A DNA stretch of 27,687 nucleotides from Haplomitrium mnioides. Lineage: Eukaryota; Marchantiophyta; Haplomitriopsida; Calobryales. The position numbers and the translations under genes are program-made. Position 1 is the stretch's first letter. Every line of letters begins with the position of its first letter. Positions 21,146-27,687 of the stretch are shown here, one piece after another. The stretch is taken from the NCBI GenBank assembly GCA_049999725.1, contig JBNGIS010021749.1:1-27687 (forward strand), written 5' to 3'. Below the pieces are notes generated by a model that saw only the letters and a list, made by a program, of their open reading frames with translations, searched no databases and was not told where the DNA came from.

Positions 21146-21931
21146 CTTAGCTCCCTGTTTGGTTCCTCGTGGATCCCTCTTAACCGGGGTGTCTCACGTT
21201 GTAAGCCGTATCGGAACCCCGCTGAGTGGGCTCTCCACTTAGGGAGGCGCCTTTCCGCAAACCCGCATGCCTCTTGGTGCCGCCACGTCGTCCATGGAAT
21301 CCCACGAAGGGCTCTAGAGACGCCACGTTTCCGTGGAATCTTGCGGGACCCTTCGGGGACTCCACTCTTCCGTCAGGACTTACCGACTCGGATGGAGCAT
21401 TTGATCGGCCTCTGCAGGGTTCACTGTTGCTTATGAGATCAAGGCGTCCCCCTTCCTTGGCCTTGCTCGCCCTCGTGAAGATCTCCCCTCCTCTTTACAG
21501 CTCCTGATGCTTGTTTCCCGATTTGTGGCCACTGTAGGACACCCTCGATCTACCTTTCTTCGGAGTGCCTTCGGGCTTCCTTGTTGTTGATCCTTTATTC
21601 TTCCTCCTGCGATCGCCTCGCCATGGGCGGCTGCTCTATTCGTTCTCCCTAGCTCCCATCCCCGCATTCTCCTTAGGCCTATGGATTCCCGCTGGCCTGC
21701 TTTGAAATTGAGAATGGGGCCCCTCCTCTGGCTTGCGATCACTGCTCTCCTTCCTCCTCCCCTCTGCCAGGATCTTGTTTCCCTCCCAAGACTCATGCAC
21801 CCTGCTCTTATCAGTTGTTTGAGGTAATCAGCTGTTCTTGAGAGCCTTCACACTCGCAAAGGGAACAATATGGCCAGTGGTGCTTCTGATTTCGTGAATT
21901 CAGCTTTAGTGCTCCAAACTACCGGCTGACA

Positions 21932-23695
21932 GTGTTACAAAACAATGGAGAACTCATTTTCCAAATGGTAAAGTTCTAAAATACAATAGATTTGTTGTTT
22001 GTAAAGCATGCAAAGAAATGAAATCATTGCGAGAAAAGTCTGTCTTAGAGTCCGATAAAGGTAACAAATTTCTTCTCTTTTGAAACCTTTGGTTAATTCA
22101 TGCTCTTTATTTGAGACTCAAAGCTTAGCTATAGAGATGTTATATTTTATGAACTTAGTGTCAAAAGATATTTGTTTTGTTAAGTTGTTCAGCAAGCAAG
22201 ATTTGAGTCGAATAATTCATTGCAACCTAAGTTGTGAGAATATAGTCTATGCTTGCGTAGGGTCTATTTTTTAGTTTGAATCCAAGCCTTGTCTATAGTC
22301 AAATAAAGCGAGGAAGTAGATCTGATTGTTGGTGGTGATCTTAGCCCTGCAACAAGTTTTGCTTTTGTTGCTCTGAATCAAGAGACCTTTGTTATACAAA
22401 CAATAGTCAGAATTGTTTTTGTTGTTTGCAAATCCTATGCGCGCATAGGTTTTTTTCTTGTTTCTTTCAAAACTAGCCGCGACAACAATCAAAACAAGCT
22501 AGAATATCAGTGTTATTGCTTTTGGTCCTATGCGCACATACAATTAGTTGTTGTCTCCATTGATCCTATACGTGCATAGGATCTATTATGGTTTTTAAAA
22601 ATATTTTCGAACAAAGTGTCAAAGCTACCTTTCAAATTATAGTTCTAGTTTGTCACCCTTTGTTAGCAAATATTGTTTTTGTTTGTTTGTTTGTTTTAAG
22701 TCAAACACAAGTACTTATTGTGAATGTTATTTAGATTCTCTTTTATCTAAATTAACTAAAGTTTATTTTTAGTCTTTTTTTTATAAATTTTCACTTCTAC
22801 CAATCTAAACATTTGTCTAAGATTATTTGACTATTTTAAGTACATAAGGTTGTCTTACAAAGTTTGAAACATTGACACATATTTTATTAAACTACTTTTA
22901 TGTCTTTCGTGCTATGTGATGATGCAACCAAATTTAGTCGCCAATTGTTTCTTCATCGTGAACAACAAATGAAAAAAAGAACAAAACTTGCAAACCATTA
23001 AAGAAAATGTTATGTCAATGGTCAAAAGTACTTGAGAATTGTCATTGATGGAATGGATTAGAAGAAAATTGCTACTTCACCTTGGCCTTTGCCACAAAAA
23101 AACATTGATAAAGATTGTTTGGTAGGTGTGCATTTTGTTGGTGCCTTAATATTCAATTATACTCTTTCTTCAAGGGTCTTCTCAACCTATGGAAACTTGA
23201 GAAGCGGTTCTATATTGACAATTACTGTGCTCAAAAAAATATTATGTGACTTTGAAGAGTTGCTGCCTCCAACTTTGTATCTTCAGTTGGATAACATGAC
23301 ACTAGAGAAGAAGAATTCCATCTTATTTAGATATCTTAGTCTTCTTATTGCCATGAATGTTTTCCGAAAAATCAAGGTGGGATTTCTTATGGTTGGCCAT
23401 ACTCATGATCAAATTGATCAAATATTCGGTCGATCCTCCAAACATTTGAAACATGTCAAAGCTTTCACAATTACGAGTCTTAGTGAGGTCATGTAATTAT
23501 CGTATAATCCTAAACCTCATGTAACACTTTTGATGGAAACTTGGGATTTTAAAATGTTTTTGTAACAACGTGCCTCTCTAGTTCAAAGGATACATGATAT
23601 TACCTTTAATCAACAATTCTAGTTCTAGTTGAATGATTCTAAGGCAAAGATTTGGAGCAAACTGTTTTCAACAGATGAATTTTGGTTACCTCTAG
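21932..23695 (+). pseudogene. QLDN/GHTHD family protein gene, copy B, 3' part (truncated)
   Basis: Resumes in the segment corresponding to copy A 8685 onward, reading RFVVCKACKEMKSLREKS. The intron donor is GTAACA at 22061; the acceptor AG of copy A is not preserved at the matching place. The core (23089-23496) has LVGVHFVGALIFNYTLSSR, LPPTLYLQLDNMTLEKKN, FRYLSLL, VGFLMVGHTHDQIDQIF and ends with a stop after LSEVM. The GHTHDQIDQ motif is intact here, whereas copy A keeps REN.N better (copy B has LEKKN). PHVTLLMETWDFKMF follows in the extension. The gypsy insertion at 23696 removes the C-terminal region seen in copy A. Confidence 0.82.
22247..22580. repeat. Four spaced palindromes in the plus-gene intron, copy B
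   Basis: CTATGCTTGCGTAG (22247), the perfect CCTATGCGCGCATAGG (22434), CCTATGCGCACATA (22527) and CCTATACGTGCATAGG (22565). Intervals of 187, 93 and 38 bp match copy A (189, 93, 39). Confidence 0.82.
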
Positions 23696-23891
23696 TGTAA
23701 CGGTCACTAACTTTAGTAAGCCATAGCTAAAAATGAAGTAAGATATAGTATCAACTATGTCTAGAAAGCTATTACTAAGTTAGAGTAGCAAAAAATAGTT
23801 GCTATTATGAAGAGTTGGACATGTGGTAAGAAGAGAGAAAGTTAACAAATGAAAGTGAAAGAGGGAGTCTAGATGGACTACTTTAGAAGAG

Positions 23892-24075
23892 GATAAGGAC
23901 ACGTGGAAAGCACAGAATTAAAGTGACAAGAAGGTTCTCAAGATAAGAACATGTGGCAGAAGGAGAACTAAAGAGATGGAAGGTTCTAAAGATAAAGACA
24001 TGTGTTAGAAAGCGAACTAAAGAGAGATAGAAGGTTTTAAGGATAAGAACACTTGACTGAAGGAGAAAAAACGTA
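23892..24075 (+). repeat. Four tandem repeats of about 50 bp in the LTR U3 region
   Basis: Units begin GATAAGGACACGTGG (23892), GATAAGAACATGTGG (23942), GATAAAGACATGTG (23991) and GATAAGAACACTTG (24042). Each of the first three continues to AAGGTT(C/T)T. The first has a perfect G-box CACGTG at 23900-23905 and the next two have CATGTG. They lie about 110-300 bp upstream of the LTR TATA, as enhancer repeats do. Confidence 0.75.
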
Positions 24076-24186
24076 AAGGGTGGTCCAATTATAGTGAGAG
24101 AGAAAAGAGGGGTCCAATAAGAAAAGAATAGAAAAGAAACCAATGAGGTTCCTCCACTTATGTATGCAAAGTACTTTCTATCAAGT

Positions 24187-24195
24187 ATATATAAA
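24187..24195 (+). promoter_or_regulatory. gypsy LTR TATA box
   Basis: GTATATATAAAAAGG, the best TATA in the LTR, about 130 bp before its 3' end. Confidence 0.6.
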
Positions 24196-24327
24196 AAGGA
24201 GAGTGTTTTGTTTGGCATCTTTTACCTTGTGGGTTTTTGAAGTTCCTTGTGCGCTTCTCTTGTGCTAACTTGTATGTGTTGTATTTGTGCTAGCTTGTGT
24301 ACGTAATGTGGGTGTGTAGTGTTACAA

Positions 24328-24339
24328 TGGTATCAGAGC
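24328..24339 (+). other. Primer binding site, initiator Met-tRNA
   Basis: TGGTATCAGAGC, the complement of the 3' end of plant initiator Met-tRNA, one base after the LTR end. Confidence 0.95.
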
Positions 24340-24989
24340 TTGGGCTTCTCTAAAGAGTGTGGATTATCCCTCTTTGGAGAAGTACTTAAGACCTTTTAAA
24401 GTAGTGGAATCTCCACTTTACATTAACTCCAAGAGAGTTAAACTTTCAAGTTTTCATGAATAAAGGATAGCAAATATCCCATCATTTATAAATGAAGATA
24501 AGAAGTTTGACTTGATGTTATGGTAGCAAATGGATAGAGGAGTATTTGTACCTCTTAGTATTCCTCTACTAAATTCTTTTAACATTCGTGTATTTAATAT
24601 TGACAAACATTTCTTTCGACAATTTCTAGTGTATAATTTTGGTGATGACTTTATGGTTTTTGTGATGGAATCAAGAGAGCCTGTTATTTTACATGTGGTA
24701 AACTATAGTGTTATATGGGAGTGTTTTTTTTTTTTATATTTTGCGGTAGAAAGAAAAATAGATTTGAACCAAGCTCTTGTATAAGAGTTCAACTCCTAAT
24801 GTCATATTTCTATTGGAGTAACACCTAAGCAAACACAACGAGATTTTCTTGTTTGTAAGTTTGGAGAGAGGTTTTGTAATGCGGTGTTGGCATCTACTAA
24901 ACCTTTTATTTTACCTATTCTTCATAATTGGAATATGTACATATTTGTTTTTGTATAATTTTTAGAGGGTTAAATTGTGACGGAACAAC
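24340..24989 (+). other. gypsy leader between PBS and gag
   Basis: AT-rich, 650 bp. An open frame of 84 codons at 24530-24784 has no similarity I recognise and lies where the untranslated leader is expected. Nothing else seen. Confidence 0.5.
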
Positions 24990-25880
24990 ATGGATGCTAA
25001 CTCTAGCAGTCATGAGAAAGAAGTCTGGATGATGGTAAAGTTGGAAGAGCTTCAAGCAGCTCTTATAGCAAACCAACAACAAATAAACATGTTGATGGCA
25101 AAAATGGTGAAAATATGACTACAATAGGAAAGTGGAGAAGGAAATCGAGAGATATTACTTCAGAAAATGAGCAAGTCGTGTAATGTAGAGCCCTATGAAG
25201 GAAGTTGTATAGTTGGTATTGTCGAAAGATGGGTCTATTGAATGGAGGTTCATATGTCTTATTATCCAAATGCTTTATATTTGGAGAAAAGATTGTTTGC
25301 AAGATCATTTTTAATAGAGTATGCATCAAGCTATAAGGATGGGAGCAACAAAAAAATACACGAGGAGAACAACTTTTGTGGAGCAGTTTTAAAAAAGGTT
25401 TTCTCCAAAATTTTAAAGTCGTAGACTCTATATTGACCGCAAGAACAAAGCTTTGGGAGTTGCAGCAACAAGGGAGCGTTGCAAGATACATTAAGAAGTT
25501 TCAAAGATTGCAAGTTCAAATCAAAGATATGAGTCGAGCAGAGGTTCTTGAAAAAATTTTGCAAGGGTTAAAGAGAAAGATTAGAGAAGAAGTTATGATG
25601 CGTAACCCAAAAGGCGTAAATAAAGCCATCTTATTTACTTAAAGAAAAGAAGGGATACTAGGAATTGTGCAAACTGGAGGAACTATGGCCATATGCTTAT
25701 GGAGTTGGGAAATATGAGAAGAAGATAATTTCATCATTCAAATCACCAACATGGAGGATCACAACATACTAATGAAAGGAGGATGGATGATTGACAAGAA
25801 ACTCACACATGCTACAATTGTGAACGGATAGGAAATATGGCACCAAACTGTAAAGCAGTACGGCGCAATCAAGAGCGAGT
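24990..25880 (+). pseudogene. gypsy gag, frameshifted
   Basis: The ATG at 24990 starts MDANSSSHEKEVWMMVKLEEL with a Gln-rich helix and meets a stop after about 40 codons. The capsid core is in another frame at 25376-25642: ELQQQGSVARYIKKFQRL and IKDMSRAEVLEKILQGLK, matching the retrotransposon gag domain pattern (GSV..Y...F..L, DMS, GLK). The nucleocapsid zinc knuckle at 25810-25851 reads CYNCERIGNMAPNC. The CX2CX4HX4C spacing is kept but His is replaced by Asn. Confidence 0.8.
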
Positions 25881-25989
25881 ATTTTGGTGGCCTCTTCATA
25901 ATGTCAACAATGGAGAAGACAAAGAATGCTAGGGAAATGAAGGGGACCAGTAAAAAAACCTTGTGGTTTTGCTGGGATAAAGAAGAAAG

Positions 25990-27155
25990 GTGAGTAAAGG
26001 TTTTGACAAAAGCAATATTCTATATAGAAAAACAAAAAATAGAGCTCTCATTGTGGTTGATAGATGCATGGAAGGATCTGCAATAAGAGTTTTGGTGGAC
26101 TCCGGGGCAGAAGAAAATTATCTATCACGAGCTATAGCCTTGAAGCTGAAGTTGCCAATTGAAAGGGAAGAGCCTGAGGTGGTTGAAATGGAAAATAGCC
26201 AAAGTGAGCTGATTGAATGTTTGTCTCAAAATATAGCTCTACATATGGGCAACTATAAGGAGAAGTTGGAGTGGAAGATCATGACATTGGCCAAACATGA
26301 TGCAATTCTTGGAATAAAATGGCTACGAAGATATAACTCGCAAGTAGATTGGCAAAAGAAGATACTCACAACATCTCAATGGAAGATTCGAGGAGATCAA
26401 GTACGATCTTATTCATGGCATCTACCTTTATATGTGATTAAAGCACATTCGATCAAAAGGCAAGATACTGTGTTCTGAGAGCTTGTACGTGAACTTACAA
26501 TTGATAAGGAGAACTCAAAGCAAGAAGTTCCCTATGATTTTCAAGGTATTTTGAAGGAGTCTCACGACATTTTTCCCAATGATTTACCTGATAGCTTATT
26601 GCCTAAACAATGCATTGATCAAAAAATCGAGGTTATTCCTAGAAGTATTCCACCATGCAAATCACCATATCAACTGCCTACTCATAAACTCAAGGAATGC
26701 AAATCTAAGATTACTGAATTATTGGAGAAGGGGTTCATTCAGCCAAGCATCTCTCCTTATAGTGCATCGGTATTATTTGTGAAAAAGAAAGATTGGAGTA
26801 TGAGAATGTGTATTGACTATCGAGCACTCAACCAACAAACAGTGAAAAATAAATATCCATTACTCAGAATGGATGATTTGTTTGATCAATTTCAAGGAGA
26901 AAATTACTTTAAAAAGTTGGATTTGAAAAGCGGATATAATCAAATCCAATTGCAGAAGGTGATGTGTAAAAAACAACATTTCAAAGTCGATATAGGCATT
27001 TCAAATACTTGTTATGCTTTTTGGATTAACTAATGCTCCTCCAACATTTATAGGTCTTATGAATGCTATTTTTTTATCTTATTTGGATAAGTTTGTTATT
27101 GTCTTCTTAGATGACATTCTCATTTATACCAAGAGCCTTCAAGAGCATCAACAAC
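25990..27155 (+). pseudogene. gypsy pol: protease and reverse transcriptase, truncated
   Basis: Protease: RVLVDSGAEENYLSRAIALK (catalytic DSG at about 26098) and ILGIKWLRRYNSQVDW. A TGA at 26476 separates it from RT, which is in the same frame: CIDQKIEVIPRSIPP, LEKGFIQPSISPYSASVLF, MRMCIDYRALN, TVKNKYPL and KLDLKSGYNQI. A frame change near 26990-27014 precedes FGLTNAPPTF and the active site FLDD at 27104-27115. Coding ends after KSLQEHQQL, where RT should continue toward its connection and RNase H. The order and motifs fit Ty3/gypsy, possibly a chromovirus, though no chromodomain can be seen because the 3' part is missing. Confidence 0.9.
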
Positions 27156-27589
27156 TATCGGCCGAGCTTTTTTGGGTTTTTTTGATTTTTTGTGTTTACC
27201 CCGGCCTAGTATAGGACTTTGAGATCAAGGTGGATCAACTTGGTGCACAAGAGGGGCAAAGAGGGTCAAAACAATTTAAGGAGTCGTCCAGAGTTTGAAG
27301 AAAGAAGATTGGTTCAGACCCTAGAAGAGTTGTCTCAATTCGACGCAGTGAAAAGAAACCGCTCGGGAGGTCATCGATAAGATTTGGAGCAAAGGGCTTC
27401 ATCTTGGACTCACAAATTTCTTTCCCTTTGTATTCTTATACATTGTTTTTCCCCTGTGTAATCTGTTATATGCATCTGTTTACTTTGTATCTTCGACGAG
27501 TATAGTATAGTATAATATTAGTATTTTATTTTATCGATTTATTCTATTGTACTCTATTATATTATATGCCGATTTGTATATTCTTCTTT
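27156..27589. other. Unrecognised DNA replacing the rest of the gypsy RT
   Basis: Begins with a T-rich stretch (GAGCTTTTTTGGG) directly after the last RT codon. It then continues with mixed-composition sequence without a convincing frame and an AT-rich tract containing GTATAGTATAGTATAATATT (about 27500). It could be the edge of another inserted element running out of the window. No TG terminus, PBS or coding motif is visible. Confidence 0.5.
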
Positions 27590-27687
27590 GTTTTCATTCT
27601 TAACAGTCGCTACTTTGAACCAGGAACCGCTACTGGGTTCCTGTTTCACTTGACAGTCGATTTTTTTTTTTTTTGAAGATTTGGCAT
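27590..27687 (+). repeat. Short dispersed repeat with hairpin, second copy
   Basis: Matches 11331-11430. Hairpin arms CAGGAACC and GGTTCCTG enclose a 7-nt loop, preceded by GCTACTTTGAAC and followed, after a T run, by TTTGAAGATTTGGCAT at the window end. Confidence 0.6.

Larger units (their letters stand above)
18071..21931. mobile_element. GC-rich 3.86-kb TG...CA element (solo giant LTR or non-autonomous LTR element)
   Basis: The ends are TGTC and GACA. The flanks are GTTTT (18066-18070) and GTGTT (21932-21936), a 5-bp duplication with one mismatch. Copy A carries the uninterrupted sequence (GGGTTTTACAATACATTAG) at the matching site, which defines the inserted segment to within a few bases. 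TG...CA ends with a 5-bp target duplication are characteristic of LTR retrotransposons. I find no RT, integrase, gag, PBS or polypurine tract, nor a second copy of the ends inside. A single very long LTR left by recombination is therefore the simplest reading, with a non-autonomous element as alternative. The first kilobase is near-neutral in composition and the rest is strongly GC- and CpG-rich, unlike the AT-rich host DNA. Open frames inside are by-products of composition. Confidence 0.75.
11972..23695. repeat. Unit B: second copy of the two-gene repeat unit, interrupted
   Basis: Collinear with unit A from its left edge, with a 3861-bp foreign insertion at 18071-21931. The unit is cut at 23695, between TTACCTCTAG and the TG of a gypsy LTR. 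Beyond that point unit A still has about 1 kb of coding sequence that unit B lacks in this window. Confidence 0.85.
23696..24326 (+). repeat. gypsy 5' LTR (631 bp)
   Basis: Starts TGTAAC and ends GTTACA, a perfect inverted 6-bp pair, one base before the PBS. The start coincides with the break in homology between units A and B. Confidence 0.88.
23696..27155 (+). mobile_element. Ty3/gypsy LTR retrotransposon, 5' part
   Basis: 5' LTR, PBS, leader, gag, zinc knuckle, protease and the first two thirds of RT appear in canonical order. It is inserted in the plus-strand gene of unit B. The element is cut inside RT at about 27155; RNase H, integrase and 3' LTR are not in the window. Multiple stops and frame changes make it dead. 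Confidence 0.9.

Noticed and set aside
24530-24784. 84-codon frame in the gypsy leader as an extra gene
   Set aside because: No recognisable domain and located in the expected untranslated leader of a decayed element.
25063-25491. 142-codon minus-strand open frame
   Set aside because: Antisense to the gypsy gag, where the plus-strand frame matches the gag domain.
1-27687. tRNA or rRNA genes
   Set aside because: No cloverleaf with A and B boxes or rRNA core sequence noticed; the only tRNA-related sequence is the 12-bp primer binding site.

Overview
The window is repeat-rich nuclear DNA from a land plant with a large, transposon-laden genome. The evidence is a plant-type Ty1/copia pol, a Ty3/gypsy element primed by initiator Met-tRNA (TGGTATCAGAGC), GT-AG introns, TATA boxes and AATAAA signals. 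A gymnosperm or fern would fit, but the species cannot be fixed from the sequence. I see no tRNA, rRNA, prokaryotic operon or intact gene. Every coding region is a decayed copy.

Layout. (1) Positions 1-2967 hold the 3' part of a Ty1/copia element: one pol frame (end of integrase, reverse transcriptase, RNase H), a polypurine tract and a 146-bp LTR. An in-frame array encoding repeated Gly-Pro-x-Val peptides has expanded inside the reverse transcriptase. (2) About 2985-23695 holds two diverged head-to-tail copies (A and B) of a unit of roughly 9.4 kb. Each unit carries two divergently transcribed multi-exon genes that share a compact two-TATA promoter. The plus-strand gene belongs to a widespread uncharacterised family with the signatures QLDN..REN.N and GHTHDQIDQ (I believe DUF7869, probably RNase-H-like). 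The minus-strand gene encodes a protein of about 1000 residues that I do not recognise. (3) Copy B is interrupted at 18071-21931 by a GC-rich, non-coding TG...CA element of 3.86 kb; copy A supplies the empty site. (4) Copy B is cut again at 23696 by a Ty3/gypsy element (LTR, PBS, gag, protease, RT). That element is itself broken inside RT at about 27155 by 533 bases of unrecognised DNA running to the window end.

The best candidate for an undescribed system is the two-gene unit. A family of short palindromes (core TATGCGCGCATA; intron form AGTCYATGCNNGCATRGACT at 24-bp period) recurs in introns of both genes, in a 10-residue coding repeat of the plus-strand gene, and in the DNA between the units. 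This could be a mobile element whose own proteins recognise repeated internal sites. The alternative is a tandemly duplicated gene pair colonised by a minisatellite. The unit's termini are not visible here, so the window cannot decide between them.
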